In this document: piece after piece, positions 13,092 to 21,763 of the stretch
How the letters are laid out: every line of letters starts with the position of its first letter
Position numbering within the stretch: the stretch's first letter is position 1
Source: Dryocola sp. LX212
Lineage (GTDB): Bacteria; Pseudomonadota; Gammaproteobacteria; Enterobacterales; Enterobacteriaceae
Assembly: GCA_041504365.1 (NCBI GenBank)
Contig: CP167917.1
Location: forward strand, 2,604,001 to 2,668,000
Direction: 5' to 3'
Length of the DNA stretch: 64,000 nt
Notes under the pieces: generated by a model
Databases searched by the model: none
Seen by the model: only the letters and a program-made list of their open reading frames with translations
Told to the model about the DNA's origin: nothing
Made by a program: the position numbers and the translations under genes

Positions 13092-13811
13092 TCAGCGGCT
13101 GTGCATCGCCAGATCGCCCGGCAGGTTCTTCTGCATGCGGTGCCAGATTTCCCCACTTTCGCGGCCGTAGGTACGCACGGTATCAAATACCTGATCGTGC
13201 AGCCCCTCGTCGCAAATTTTCGCCAGGCGATGGTAGAAGCCTAACGCCAGGCTGCGTGCTTCAGGATTCGAGAAGTAGTGACGCCCAATGCGGGTGTACA
13301 GTCCTTTCATACCGTTGAGGATTAGCCCATAAATTGGGTTGCCGGAGGCAAAGGCCAGACCGCGGAAAATGCTGTAGTCCAGATCGGCGAAGGCATCCGC
13401 ATGGTCTTCGACGCGGTCAGCCGTGGCCAGCACTTCCTGCGCTTTTTCCGGATGCTGACGCATTGCGGTACGGATAAAGATTGTCGCAATGTTGGTACGT
13501 ACGGAAAGCAGATTATCAATCAGCTGGGGTACGCTGTCGTGATCCAGCCGCGCCAGGGTTTCCAGGATGTTCAGGCCGGAGGTTTCCCAGAAGTTGTTCA
13601 CTTTGGTCGGCTTACCATGCTGAATGGTTAACCAGCCGTCCCGCGCCAGACGCTGCAGCACTTCTCGCAGCGTGGTACGGGTAACGCCAATAAGCTCAGA
13701 AAGTTCACGTTCAGCGGGTAAAATGGAGCCCGGAGCGAAACGGTTATTCCAGATACTTTCTATAATGTATTCTTCCGCGAAACCCGCAGGGCTCTGCGCC
13801 TTAATGACCAT
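13092..13811 (-). CDS. fadR: Fatty-acid metabolism regulator FadR
   Basis: GntR-family homodimer that represses fatty-acid degradation genes and activates fabA and fabB; long-chain acyl-CoA releases it from DNA. The winged helix covers about residues 8-75 ([27 protein letters not shown]), then the all-helical acyl-CoA-binding domain. I set the start at ATG 13811 ([16 protein letters not shown]), which gives exactly 239 residues as in E. coli; a 10-codon upstream extension is open but not conserved. Divergent from nhaB as in E. coli. A near-consensus FadR site lies 35 bases upstream, and its target fadD is also in this window. Confidence 0.97.
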   Translation of the reverse strand: MVIKAQSPAGFAEEYIIESIWNNRFAPGSILPAERELSELIGVTRTTLREVLQRLARDGWLTIQHGKPTKVNNFWETSGLNILETLARLDHDSVPQLIDNLLSVRTNIATIFIRTAMRQHPEKAQEVLATADRVEDHADAFADLDYSIFRGLAFASGNPIYGLILNGMKGLYTRIGRHYFSNPEARSLALGFYHRLAKICDEGLHDQVFDTVRTYGRESGEIWHRMQKNLPGDLAMHSR

Positions 13812-13845
13812 AGTACGATTTCCATTACACAGGTTTGGCAAATTG

Positions 13846-13862
13846 GACTCATCATACCAGAT
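13846..13862. promoter_or_regulatory. Candidate FadR operator in front of fadR
   Basis: On the - strand the 17-mer reads ATCTGGTATGATGAGTC, 15 of 17 identical to the E. coli fadD operator as I recall it (AGCTGGTATGATGAGTT). It lies 35-51 bases upstream of the fadR start codon, a position consistent with autoregulation. Binding is not shown. Confidence 0.5.
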
Positions 13863-14034
13863 GCGGCGAGCGCCAGATAGATTGGCGCGGCGCCATTTAC
13901 GGGATCAAGGTTTAATTTCTTTAAGAAGAGTAAAGCAGCAAATCTTCCCCGCGTCTTGCCAGCCAGGCCACGCACGAGTACCCTCAGACGGTTAATAACC
14001 GCCAGAATAATCACAGGAGAAAGGTTCTATCACA

Positions 14035-15600
14035 ATGGAAATGTCCACAGGTCGCGCGCTGTATCGTAATTTTCTGGGCCAGTCACCTGACTGGTACAAA
14101 CTGGCTATTGTTGGTTTTCTGATCGTTAACCCGCTGGTATTTCTGTTTATCAGTCCGTTTGTCGCAGGCTGGATGCTGGTTGCCGAGTTTATTTTTACTC
14201 TTGCCATGGCGCTGAAATGCTACCCGCTGCTGCCCGGCGGCCTGCTCGCCATTGAGGCCGTGCTGGTCGGGATGACCAGCGCGGAGAACGTTCGCCACGA
14301 GCTGGCAAACAATCTTGAGGTCCTGCTGCTGCTGATGTTCATGGTCGCGGGCATCTACTTTATGAAGCAGCTTCTGCTGCTGGTCTTCACCAAACTCCTG
14401 CTGGGTATCCGCTCGAAAATGCTGCTATCGCTGGCGTTTTGCGTCGCTGCTGCGTTTCTGTCCGCCTTCCTGGACGCGCTGACGGTCGTCGCCGTCGTCA
14501 TTAGCGTTGCGGTGGGGTTTTACGGGATTTACCATAGGGTGGCCTCTGAAGGCGACGACGACGGCGATATTCTCGACGACAGCCAGATGGAAAACGACAA
14601 TCGCTCCATCCTCGAACAGTTCCGTGCCTTTTTACGCAGCCTGATGATGCATGCGGGCGTCGGGACCGCCTTAGGCGGCGTAATGACGATGGTAGGTGAA
14701 CCGCAAAACCTAATCATCGCTAAAAATGCAGGCTGGCACTTTGGCGAGTTCCTGCTGCGCATGGCGCCGGTCAGCGTCCCTGTACTGATTTGCGGACTGT
14801 TGACCTGCCTGCTGCTCGAATACACCAAAATTCTTGGCTATGGCGCACCGCTGCCGGAAAAAGTGCGAACCATCCTGAAAGATTACGACACCAAAAGCGC
14901 CCAGAAGCGCAGCAAGCAGGACACGGTGAAGCTGGTTATCCAGGCACTGATTGGTGTATGGCTGGTGATTGCACTGGCAATGCATCTGGCTGAGGTCGGC
15001 CTGATAGGCCTCTCGGTGATTATTTTCGCCACGGCGCTGTGCGGCGTGACGGATGAACATGCCATCGGCAAAGCGTTTACCGAAGCCCTGCCTTTTACCG
15101 CGTTGCTGACCGTCTTTTTTGCGGTGGTAGCTGTGATTATCGATCAGCAGCTCTTTGCCCCCGTCATTCACTTCGTGTTGCAGGCGGAGCCACATGCTCA
15201 GCTCTCGCTGTTCTATCTGTTTAACGGCGTGCTTTCGTCCATCTCCGATAACGTCTTCGTCGGTACGGTATATATCAACGAAACGAAAAGCGCTCTACAG
15301 AGTGGCATCATCGATCTGAAGCAGTTTGAACTGCTGGCGGTGGCGATCAACACCGGGACTAATCTGCCCTCCGTTGCCACACCAAACGGCCAGGCCGCGT
15401 TCCTGTTCCTTCTGACCTCCGCGCTGGCTCCGCTTATCAGGCTGTCTTATGGCCGGATGGTGCTGATGGCGCTGCCGTATACCCTCGTGCTGACGCTGGT
15501 GGGGCTGCTGTGCGTTGAGTTTACTTTAGAGCCAGCCACCGAATGGATGCTGCATGCCGGATGGATAACCCCATCCACGCTTAGCGAGCTGGCTCACTGA
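14035..15600 (+). CDS. nhaB: Na+/H+ antiporter NhaB
   Basis: Inner-membrane sodium/proton exchanger (3 Na+ per 2 H+ in E. coli), helping sodium tolerance at neutral pH. The 521 residues contain about 12 hydrophobic segments with conserved [36 protein letters not shown] and [11 protein letters not shown]. An acidic cytoplasmic loop ([11 protein letters not shown], about 167-185) is more variable than in E. coli. The C-terminus is several residues longer than the 513 of K-12. AGGAG lies about 10 bases before ATG 14035. dsbB follows 149 bases downstream, same order as K-12. Confidence 0.95.
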   Translation: MEMSTGRALYRNFLGQSPDWYKLAIVGFLIVNPLVFLFISPFVAGWMLVAEFIFTLAMALKCYPLLPGGLLAIEAVLVGMTSAENVRHELANNLEVLLLLMFMVAGIYFMKQLLLLVFTKLLLGIRSKMLLSLAFCVAAAFLSAFLDALTVVAVVISVAVGFYGIYHRVASEGDDDGDILDDSQMENDNRSILEQFRAFLRSLMMHAGVGTALGGVMTMVGEPQNLIIAKNAGWHFGEFLLRMAPVSVPVLICGLLTCLLLEYTKILGYGAPLPEKVRTILKDYDTKSAQKRSKQDTVKLVIQALIGVWLVIALAMHLAEVGLIGLSVIIFATALCGVTDEHAIGKAFTEALPFTALLTVFFAVVAVIIDQQLFAPVIHFVLQAEPHAQLSLFYLFNGVLSSISDNVFVGTVYINETKSALQSGIIDLKQFELLAVAINTGTNLPSVATPNGQAAFLFLLTSALAPLIRLSYGRMVLMALPYTLVLTLVGLLCVEFTLEPATEWMLHAGWITPSTLSELAH

Positions 15601-15749
15601 ATGCAGGTAGCGGGCAGTTCGCTGCCCAATTCTGCTCATCTGGCTGATTAATATCCGGATTAGAAGTTATTTTTTTGTCACTTCTACTGGCGCAAAAATC
15701 GAATTGGTTTACACTGCCGATTCACCGCAAGTTGTAGGGAAAACTGATT

Positions 15750-16280
15750 ATGTTGCGATATTTAAACCAATGCTCCCATGGGCGCGGCGCCTGGCTGTTG
15801 CTGGCCTTCTCCGCGTTTGCTTTGGAAATGGTGGCGTTGTGGTTCCAGCACGTGATGATGCTGAAGCCGTGTGTAATGTGTATTTATGAACGCTGTGCCC
15901 TGTTTGGGATTATGGGCGCAGGAATTGTGGGTGCCATTGCGCCTAAGTCTCCTTTACGCTACGGCGCGCTGGCTATCTGGCTGTATAGCGCTGGCAAAGG
16001 CGTACAGCTGACCTGGGAACACACGATGCTCCAGCTGCATCCTTCCCCTTTCGTCACCTGTGATTTTGCTGCCCGCTTCCCGTCGTGGCTACCGCTGGAT
16101 AAATGGCTGCCACAGGTGTTCGTCGCTACTGGTGACTGCTCCGTCCGTCAGTGGGAATTTCTCTCTCTGGATATGGTGCAGTGGCTGCTGGGGACCTTCT
16201 CGGTCTTCCTGATTATCGCCGTGCTGGTGCTGATTGCTCAGCCTTTTAAACCAAAGCGTCGCGATCTGTTTGGCCGTTAA
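15750..16280 (+). CDS. dsbB: Disulfide bond formation protein B
   Basis: Inner-membrane quinone reductase that reoxidises DsbA, passing electrons to ubiquinone or menaquinone. The 176 residues show four membrane helices and two periplasmic cysteine pairs: Cys41 and Cys44 (PCVMCIYER) and Cys104 and Cys130 ([16 protein letters not shown]), exactly the E. coli positions. TAGGG precedes the ATG. It ends before a strong hairpin terminator. In K-12 umuDC follows here; in this window a small lipoprotein gene does. Confidence 0.96.
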   Translation: MLRYLNQCSHGRGAWLLLAFSAFALEMVALWFQHVMMLKPCVMCIYERCALFGIMGAGIVGAIAPKSPLRYGALAIWLYSAGKGVQLTWEHTMLQLHPSPFVTCDFAARFPSWLPLDKWLPQVFVATGDCSVRQWEFLSLDMVQWLLGTFSVFLIIAVLVLIAQPFKPKRRDLFGR

Positions 16281-16297
16281 CGCCAAACGACAGGCAT

Positions 16298-16327
16298 AAA
16301 AAAACCCGCTTCGGCGGGTTTTTTTAT
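16298..16327. terminator. Terminator shared by dsbB and the DUF333 lipoprotein gene
   Basis: Stem AACCCGC-TTCG-GCGGGTT flanked by A-run and T7, able to act in both directions between two convergent genes. Confidence 0.85.
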
Positions 16328-16329
16328 TA

Positions 16330-16566
16330 TCAGTGGTCGCGACGATAAAGCGTCCATTCGTCGATTCGTTCACCGCTCGGCAATAAACAATCCGCCCGAT
16401 CGCCCAAATCTGTTTTCACTCGTATCAGCTTGCCGCCCTGGTCATTGCAGTAAACCGCAGCCGGGTTCGGCGTACCGATAGCCTTTGGCGGGTTTGGCGC
16501 GTAGGGTTCAGCCGACGAGCAGCCGCTGATAATCAGCGCTCCGAGCAGTAAAGTTAATTTTTTCAT
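16330..16566 (-). CDS. Small DUF333-domain lipoprotein
   Basis: Short secreted lipoprotein of 78 residues. The N-terminus MKKLTLLLGALIISGC carries a lipobox ISGC, so it should be acylated and anchored in the envelope. The rest, NPAAVYCNDQGGKLIRVKT and CLLPSGERIDEWTLYRR, is the DUF333 core (asparagine-proline-alanine, two cysteines, DEW), related to E. coli YoaF. No activity is known. GGAGG lies 4 bases before ATG 16566 and 1 base before ATG 16569; I prefer the second. It occupies the place where K-12 has umuDC and hlyE. Confidence 0.8.
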   Translation of the reverse strand: MKKLTLLLGALIISGCSSAEPYAPNPPKAIGTPNPAAVYCNDQGGKLIRVKTDLGDRADCLLPSGERIDEWTLYRRDH

Positions 16567-16639
16567 CATCCCTCCGTTAAGGAGGCCAATGTTAACAGTG
16601 CAGGCAGGGAAAAAGCAAAACCAGCGGGATGTCGGACGT

Positions 16640-16816
16640 TTAGCGAGCAGCTACGTTATGTTGATGAATCGCACTCATCGGACGATGAAGAAGATGCATC
16701 CCTGCTTTACAGAAGATACAAACAGCGCCATGGGGATTTGTTTCTCGGACATCGTAAGGGGAGGTGCGATACTGTGAACCGCCACATGACGGACACTTGA
16801 ATGTTAAATACTGGAT
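16640..16816 (-). CDS. ymcF: YmcF/YnfQ-like cold-shock zinc-ribbon small protein, probable ATC start
   Basis: A 58-residue frame on the - strand reads QYLTFKCPSCGGSQYRTS, YDVRETNPHGAVCIFCK, then a tail ending HQHNVAAR. The pairs CPSC and CIFC form a zinc ribbon. This matches, from memory, E. coli YmcF and YnfQ (FKCPCCHGSQYRTS, NPLGAKCIFCK), cold-induced small proteins reported to start at ATT. The frame has no ATG, GTG or TTG before the first CPSC; an upstream TAG at 16825-16823 limits it. ATC 16816 with AGTAGG about 5 bases upstream is the best start. It is not beside a csp gene here. The assignment to the family is firm, the start codon inferred. Confidence 0.72.
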   Translation of the reverse strand: MQYLTFKCPSCGGSQYRTSPYDVRETNPHGAVCIFCKAGMHLLHRPMSAIHQHNVAAR

Positions 16817-16841
16817 ATAAACCTACTTTTATTTGTTATTG

Positions 16842-16896
16842 AAAGAACACCGTATCACAAAAAAGTCGTTTTGTACTATTTATTTTGGTGTTCTTT
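16842..16896. repeat. Perfect 10-bp inverted repeat upstream of the YmcF-like gene
   Basis: AAAGAACACC (16842-16851) and GGTGTTCTTT (16887-16896) with a 35-base AT-rich spacer. In transcripts reading toward the YmcF-like gene it could form a long-loop hairpin between the ycgN stop and the zinc-ribbon frame. Role unknown: a structured leader or a weak terminator. Confidence 0.55.
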
Positions 16897-16911
16897 TCTT
16901 ATGCGGGTAGC

Positions 16912-17358
16912 TTAGTCTGCCCACTCGGGTTTGTTTAAAATATGATCCTGCCAGTCCTGCACTTCCGACTCTTTAACAGCGATATGTCGCACTGAAATGC
17001 GTTCGCCGTGCATAGCCGCTTTCGATCCTGTCAGCAGCGGATGCCACTCCGGGAGTCCTTTTCCTTCCGCCAACAGGCGGTACGCGCAGGTGTGCGGGAG
17101 CCATTCGAAAGTGGGCAAATTATCACGGGTAAGCTTGATGCAGTCGGGCTCATAGTCGAATCGACGGGCGTAATTCTTGCACTGGCAGGTCTTAATGTTC
17201 AGCTGCTTGCACGCGACGTTGGTGAAGTAGATTTCGTCCGTGTCCTCGTCCATCAGCTTATGCAGACAGCACTGGCCGCAGCCGTCACAAAGTGATTCCC
17301 ACTCGGTGTCGCTCATCTCGTCGAGGGTTTTACTCTGCCAGAAAGGTGCCTGTGTCAT
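16912..17358 (-). CDS. ycgN: UPF0260 cysteine-cluster protein
   Basis: Protein of 148 residues of the YkgJ/CxxCxxCC cluster family. The motif [11 protein letters not shown] near residue 24-34, with later cysteines (NVACKQL, TCQCKNY, PDCIKL, HTCAYRL), suggests a bound zinc or iron-sulfur cluster. Biochemical role unknown. Nearly identical to E. coli YcgN through NEIYFTN-type and [23 protein letters not shown] segments. First of a - strand set read toward the YmcF-like gene; ycgM lies 106 bases upstream. Confidence 0.93.
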   Translation of the reverse strand: MTQAPFWQSKTLDEMSDTEWESLCDGCGQCCLHKLMDEDTDEIYFTNVACKQLNIKTCQCKNYARRFDYEPDCIKLTRDNLPTFEWLPHTCAYRLLAEGKGLPEWHPLLTGSKAAMHGERISVRHIAVKESEVQDWQDHILNKPEWAD

Positions 17359-17464
17359 GATTAAGCCCGCATTTAAAAAATAAGCTGCACCTTATAAACG
17401 CTGTGGGTTAAAGATGCAAGTAATGCCGCGCACAGGCGGCAAATTTCATTATAGTACGCGGGCT

Positions 17465-18124
17465 TTATAATACGCGGGTGGTGATGCTTTTGCCGTCGAA
17501 ACTCAGCTCGAGGTTGTCACCGCTTGCCAGCGGACCAACACCCTCCGGCGTACCCGTCAGGATCACATCTCCGGCTCGTAGAGTAAAGAAGCGGCTCATA
17601 TAAGCAATCAGCGGCGTAATCTTGTGGATCATGTCAGAAGTAGAGCCCTGCTGGCGGGTCACTCCGTTGATCTTCAGGGAAAGCTCGGTGTTTTGCGCGT
17701 CGGCGGTAAATTCTGCGGCCGGGATGAACCCTGAAATCGGACAGGAGTTATCGAACCCTTTTGCTTTTTCCCACGGTTGCCCCGCTTTTTTGAGTTTGCC
17801 CTGCAAATCGCGCAGCGTAAGGTCCAGCGCCACCCCGTAACCGGCAATCGCCTTGGCTACGTGCTCTTCAGTAGCCTGTTTAAGCGTTGCACCAATCAGA
17901 ATCGCAAGTTCAACTTCGTGATGCACCGACCCCAGCCCCTGCGGCAGCGCCAGCGGCTGGCGAATATCGCACAGCGCGCTCTCGGGCTTGATGAACAGCA
18001 CCGGCTCTTCCGGCGTTGCGCTGCCCATCTCTTTAATATGCTTCGCGTAGTTACTGCCCACGCACACTACTTTGCTGACCGGAAAATCCAGCAGCGCGCC
18101 CTGCCAGTTATGATGCTGATACAT
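17465..18124 (-). CDS. ycgM: Fumarylacetoacetate hydrolase family protein
   Basis: FAH-superfamily enzyme of 219 residues, like YcgM of E. coli, probably an acylpyruvate hydrolase or oxaloacetate-type decarboxylase (the human relative FAHD1 has these activities); the native substrate is uncertain. Conserved metal-site segments are HHEVELAILIG (glutamates) and ALDLTLRDLQ (aspartate), with GDVILTGTPEGVGP near the C-terminus. No signal peptide, so cytosolic. Sits between ycgN and the transglycosylase gene, all on the - strand. Confidence 0.92.
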   Translation of the reverse strand: MYQHHNWQGALLDFPVSKVVCVGSNYAKHIKEMGSATPEEPVLFIKPESALCDIRQPLALPQGLGSVHHEVELAILIGATLKQATEEHVAKAIAGYGVALDLTLRDLQGKLKKAGQPWEKAKGFDNSCPISGFIPAAEFTADAQNTELSLKINGVTRQQGSTSDMIHKITPLIAYMSRFFTLRAGDVILTGTPEGVGPLASGDNLELSFDGKSITTRVL

Positions 18125-18226
18125 GCCTTTCCTCTGCGTCGTTGTGTTAACTGCATTTGATATTAGATAAAAAAATCCCCAGTGGATACCAGGGCGTTTT
18201 TCTTATTATGCCAATCGTGCGCAGAT

Positions 18227-19306
18227 TTACTTAACGATGGCGTCCGCCATGGTGCTGATGCTTATCGCGAAGTAGTACGAACGGTTCCAGCGCATAATGG
18301 TGCGGAAATTGTTGTAGACCAGGAATGAACGCGCCTGATTGTCGTCCGGCGTGACAATCCATGCCCGTTCCGTGGAGGCCGGTAGCTGCAGGCCATCCGG
18401 GAGCGTTACGCCCAGCTTCTGCCACTGAGCCACGGTTTTACCCTGCGCGGTTTTCGTCCCCGCTAATCCAGGATTAAACCCTTCTGGAAGCTTTACTTCC
18501 GTGCCCCAGCCGCCGCCTGCCTGCCACCCTTCCGTGGCAAGGTAGTTGGCCGTGGAGGCAAAGACATCGCTGGTGTTATTCCAGATGTCGATTTTGCCGT
18601 CGCCGTCGCCATCTTTGCCATAGCGCAGATAGGAACTTGGCATAAACTGGTTCTGGCCCATAGCACCCGCCCACGAGCCTTTCAGCTGGTCAGCCGAAGC
18701 ATGCCCCTGGTCGATAATTTTTAGCGATGCCATTAACTCCTTCGTGAAGAAAGCCTCGCGCCGACCTTCGAAGGCCAGGGTTGAGAGCGCGGAGATAATA
18801 TCTTCTTTACCCTGAATCTTGCCGAACTGGCTCTCCATCGCCCACAGGGCGACGATATAGTTAGCCTGTACGCCCGTCTGTGCGCTGACCGATGCCAGCT
18901 CCGGCTGATACTGCTGATAGAGCTCCCGTGCCCGATCGATTTTCGCCTGGGTTATGACGCGAGAAAGGTAATCATCGAGCGTCACCTTTTTTTCAAGCTG
19001 GTTCTGGTCGGATTTAATGACCCGGTCAACAAAATGGACGTTGGCGAAGGCGGCATTGATGGTGGCGTCACTGATGCCCTGCCCTCTGGCCTGCTGCTTC
19101 AGCTGATCGACATAGCCCGGAAACTCAGCCGGGTCGCGGCCTTGTGCGGCCAGCGTCGTCGATGCACTGGTGGTTGAAGAGGCTTTAGGCTGAGCGGCAG
19201 TAGTAGCTGCCGTGGCAGGCGCCACGGCTTCCGCATTGGGGGATTTTGCCGCACAGCTGACGAGAAATAGCGTGCTGGCCGTTAAACAAATTGCTGAATT
19301 TTTCAT
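18227..19306 (-). CDS. MltB-type lytic murein transglycosylase lipoprotein
   Basis: Peptidoglycan lytic transglycosylase of the SLT_2 (MltB) family, 359 residues. The N-terminus ends in LVSC, a lipobox, followed by an Ala/Thr/Ser-rich linker to about residue 55. The catalytic domain has the glutamate in ALWAMESQFGKIQG, GAMGQNQFMPSSYLRYG, the EF-hand-like DGDGDGKIDIWN and NYLATEGWQ. K-12 has no gene here between ycgL and ycgM as I recall, while Salmonella and Enterobacter relatives do. It is longer-tailed than Slt35 at the C-terminus. No standard gene symbol is given. Confidence 0.88.
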   Translation of the reverse strand: MKNSAICLTASTLFLVSCAAKSPNAEAVAPATAATTAAQPKASSTTSASTTLAAQGRDPAEFPGYVDQLKQQARGQGISDATINAAFANVHFVDRVIKSDQNQLEKKVTLDDYLSRVITQAKIDRARELYQQYQPELASVSAQTGVQANYIVALWAMESQFGKIQGKEDIISALSTLAFEGRREAFFTKELMASLKIIDQGHASADQLKGSWAGAMGQNQFMPSSYLRYGKDGDGDGKIDIWNNTSDVFASTANYLATEGWQAGGGWGTEVKLPEGFNPGLAGTKTAQGKTVAQWQKLGVTLPDGLQLPASTERAWIVTPDDNQARSFLVYNNFRTIMRWNRSYYFAISISTMADAIVK

Positions 19307-19387
19307 CTACCCTCTCGGATGAGTCTGAGGTTGCTACAGTTATCTTCACCCTTTAGGTATAGAAAAGATTTGCCACTAGTCCGAAAG

Positions 19388-19663
19388 TTATTTTTTCGGA
19401 GCTTTCTCGAGATGCATTTTTAACAAACTTTCCGGGGGCGGCGGCAACTGTAAATAATAGCCTTCTTCTGTTAGTGCTTGCTTAACTTTATCAATGTCAG
19501 CGTTGGCCAGTTTCTTACTACCATCAAGGGGTAATATCATTGCCAGGATCGCTTGACCGAAACCTTTCATCAATTCTTCCGGCACCCGAGAGAAATCGTC
19601 TTTTTTTTCGACATAAAGATAAGTCTGCTCACGTTTACTACTTCGGTAGATCACACAAAACAT
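19388..19663 (-). CDS. ycgL: YcgL-domain protein
   Basis: Small cytosolic protein of 91 residues, function unknown, conserved in gammaproteobacteria and adjacent to minC. The sequence [21 protein letters not shown] and [14 protein letters not shown] is the YcgL domain. ATG 19663 begins the conserved core; a 16-codon upstream extension is open but unlike the family. An AGAG-type weak ribosome site precedes it. Divergent from minC, 127 bases apart. Confidence 0.88.
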   Translation of the reverse strand: MFCVIYRSSKREQTYLYVEKKDDFSRVPEELMKGFGQAILAMILPLDGSKKLANADIDKVKQALTEEGYYLQLPPPPESLLKMHLEKAPKK

Positions 19664-19790
19664 TTTTTTTACTCTATTTTCGCCGGATGGTGGCTTGCCT
19701 GAATATAACACTGACTATACCATGCTTAATGTACTTCGGAATATCGTCCCACAAGCCGTGGGGATTGAAACTGAATTGAGTAAGGCCAGG

Positions 19791-20501
19791 ATGTCAAACA
19801 CGCCAATCGAGTTAAAAGGCAGCAGTTTTACCTTGTCAGTGGTTCACTTACATGATGCACAACCCGAGGTTATTCGCCAGGCCCTGCAGGATAAAATTGC
19901 CCAGGCGCCAGCCTTTTTAAAAAATGCCCCGGTAGTGGTTAACGTTGCCAGCCTCGATGGATCCGTGAACTGGAAGAAAGTCCAGCAGGCGGTGGTTTCT
20001 ACGGGTCTTCGCGTCGTCGGCATCAGCGGTTGTAAAGACAAAGCGTTGATGGCAGAAATCGAACGTGCTGGCCTGCCGCTGTTATCGGAAGGGAAAGAGA
20101 AAGCCCCTCGTACGCCTAAGGTCATTTCGCCCGAGCCGGTTGCAGTTGTTGAACCAATTGCAATGCCGATCACAAAAACGCGTTTGATTGATACCCCGGT
20201 TCGTTCCGGTCAGCGCATTTATGCGCCACACTGTGACCTGATTGTCACTAATCACGTCAGCGCCGGTGCGGAACTTATTGCCGATGGTAACATCCATATC
20301 TACGGCATGATGCGCGGCCGTGCCCTGGCGGGGGCCGATGGCTCCCGTGATGCACAAATATTTTGCACAAACCTGGTAGCTGAGCTGGTCTCAATAGCGG
20401 GTGAATACTGGCTGAGCGACCAAATCCCAGCCGACTATTACGGGAAAGCGGCACGCCTGAGTCTCGCGGGCGGTGCGCTCTCCGTTCAACCTTTGAATTA
20501 A
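19791..20501 (+). CDS. minC: Septum site-determining protein MinC
   Basis: Inhibitor of FtsZ ring formation, carried to the membrane by MinD and swept from pole to pole, so septa form only at midcell. The N-terminal FtsZ-inhibiting domain covers about 1-100; the C-terminal beta-helix ([42 protein letters not shown]) binds MinD. I start at ATG 19791 ([10 protein letters not shown]) with AAGG 7 bases upstream; the longer open frame from 19695 is not conserved. 236 residues, with a variable linker near 105-125. First gene of minCDE. Confidence 0.97.
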   Translation: MSNTPIELKGSSFTLSVVHLHDAQPEVIRQALQDKIAQAPAFLKNAPVVVNVASLDGSVNWKKVQQAVVSTGLRVVGISGCKDKALMAEIERAGLPLLSEGKEKAPRTPKVISPEPVAVVEPIAMPITKTRLIDTPVRSGQRIYAPHCDLIVTNHVSAGAELIADGNIHIYGMMRGRALAGADGSRDAQIFCTNLVAELVSIAGEYWLSDQIPADYYGKAARLSLAGGALSVQPLN

Positions 20502-20525
20502 GCCCTTTTAACAAGGAAATCCTTT

Positions 20526-21338
20526 ATGGCACGCATTATTGTTGTTACATCGGGTAAAGGGGGCGTCGGTAAGACCACGTCCAGCGCGGCCATCGCTACG
20601 GGGCTGGCCCAGAAGGGAAGAAAAACAGTCGTTATCGATTTTGACATCGGCCTGCGTAACCTGGATCTGATCATGGGCTGCGAACGCCGCGTGGTGTACG
20701 ATTTCGTGAACGTGATTCAGGGCGATGCGACGTTAAACCAGGCTTTAATTCGTGATAAGCGCACCGAGCAGCTCTATATTCTGCCCGCTTCGCAGACGCG
20801 CGATAAAGACGCATTGACGCGCGAAGGCGTGGCGAAAGTGCTCGAAGACCTGAAAAATATGGACTTCGAGTTTATCGTTTGCGACTCCCCGGCCGGCATC
20901 GAAACCGGTGCGTTAATGGCGCTCTATTTTGCAGACGAAGCCATTATTACCACCAACCCAGAAGTCTCCTCCGTACGTGACTCCGACCGCATCCTCGGCA
21001 TCCTCTCTTCCAAGTCCCGTCGCGCTGAAAACGGCGAAGATCCGATCAAAGAGCATCTGCTGCTGACCCGCTACAACCCTGGCCGCGTAAATCGTGGCGA
21101 CATGCTGAGCATGGAAGACGTGCTGGGAATTCTGCGTATTCCGCTGGTTGGCGTGATCCCAGAAGATCAGTCAGTTCTGCGCGCCTCCAACCAGGGCGAG
21201 CCTGTGATCCTTGATACGGAAGCAGACGCTGGTCAGGCCTATGCAGATACCGTTGAACGCCTTCTCGGAGAAGAACGTCCTTTCCGCTTCATAGAAGAAG
21301 AGAAGAAAGGTTTCCTCAAACGCCTGTTCGGAGGATAA
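20526..21338 (+). CDS. minD: Septum site-determining ATPase MinD
   Basis: Membrane-associated ParA-type ATPase that recruits MinC and oscillates with MinE. The 270 residues begin with the deviant Walker A GKGGVGKTTSS (Lys11 and Lys16), then DFDIGLRNLDL and CDSPAGIETGA. The C-terminal amphipathic membrane-targeting helix is KKGFLKRLFGG. ACAAGGAAA lies 9 bases before the ATG. Follows minC by 24 bases and precedes minE by 3, consistent with one transcript. Confidence 0.98.
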   Translation: MARIIVVTSGKGGVGKTTSSAAIATGLAQKGRKTVVIDFDIGLRNLDLIMGCERRVVYDFVNVIQGDATLNQALIRDKRTEQLYILPASQTRDKDALTREGVAKVLEDLKNMDFEFIVCDSPAGIETGALMALYFADEAIITTNPEVSSVRDSDRILGILSSKSRRAENGEDPIKEHLLLTRYNPGRVNRGDMLSMEDVLGILRIPLVGVIPEDQSVLRASNQGEPVILDTEADAGQAYADTVERLLGEERPFRFIEEEKKGFLKRLFGG

Positions 21339-21341
21339 GTT

Positions 21342-21617
21342 ATGGCATTACTAGACTTTTTTCTCTCACGGAAAAAGAACACCGCAAATATCGCGAAAGA
21401 GCGACTGCAGATTATCGTTGCCGAGCGTCGTCGCGGCGACCGTGAACCTCACTACCTGCCGCAGTTAAAGCGCGATATTCTGGAAGTGATTTGCAAATAT
21501 GTACAGATCGACCCGGATATGTTAACCGTCGTGCTGGATCAAAAGGGCGACGATATTTCCGTTCTGGAACTTAACGTCACGTTGCCGGAAACGCAGGAAG
21601 CCCCAAAGTCGGCCTGA
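21342..21617 (+). CDS. minE: Cell division topological specificity factor MinE
   Basis: Stimulates the MinD ATPase and drives the pole-to-pole oscillation. It has 91 residues: membrane-targeting start [15 protein letters not shown], the anti-MinCD region [17 protein letters not shown] and the dimerisation part after residue 35. It is three residues longer at the C-terminus than E. coli MinE (88). GAGGATAAGT precedes the ATG, overlapping the minD stop. A hairpin terminator follows. Confidence 0.97.
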   Translation: MALLDFFLSRKKNTANIAKERLQIIVAERRRGDREPHYLPQLKRDILEVICKYVQIDPDMLTVVLDQKGDDISVLELNVTLPETQEAPKSA

Positions 21618-21624
21618 TAAAACA

Positions 21625-21656
21625 AAAGCCCCCTGCTGAGTTCAGGGGGTTTATTT
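21625..21656. terminator. Terminator of minCDE
   Basis: GCCCCCTG-CTGAGTT-CAGGGGGT followed by TTATTTTAT, directly after the minE stop codon. Confidence 0.8.
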
Positions 21657-21763
21657 TATCCACGACGGCCGAAAATAGTTATTTCCCGACCGTTGTTTGG
21701 CAAAACTTTGCTATTATTAAAGCAACGAAATGCACTGTGATTATATACAGCCTTCACGGCAAA

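Noticed and set aside
16589-16777. 62-residue + strand frame opposite the YmcF-like gene
   Set aside because: No domain or ribosome site; the opposite strand has a clear zinc-ribbon family match.
16801-16830. Possible LexA box near CTGGATATAAACC
   Set aside because: It lacks the CTGT and ACAG ends, and no SOS gene follows.
19695-19790. Longer minC start at 19695
   Set aside because: The extra 32 residues are not conserved, overlap the divergent ycgL promoter region, and the internal ATG has a good ribosome site.
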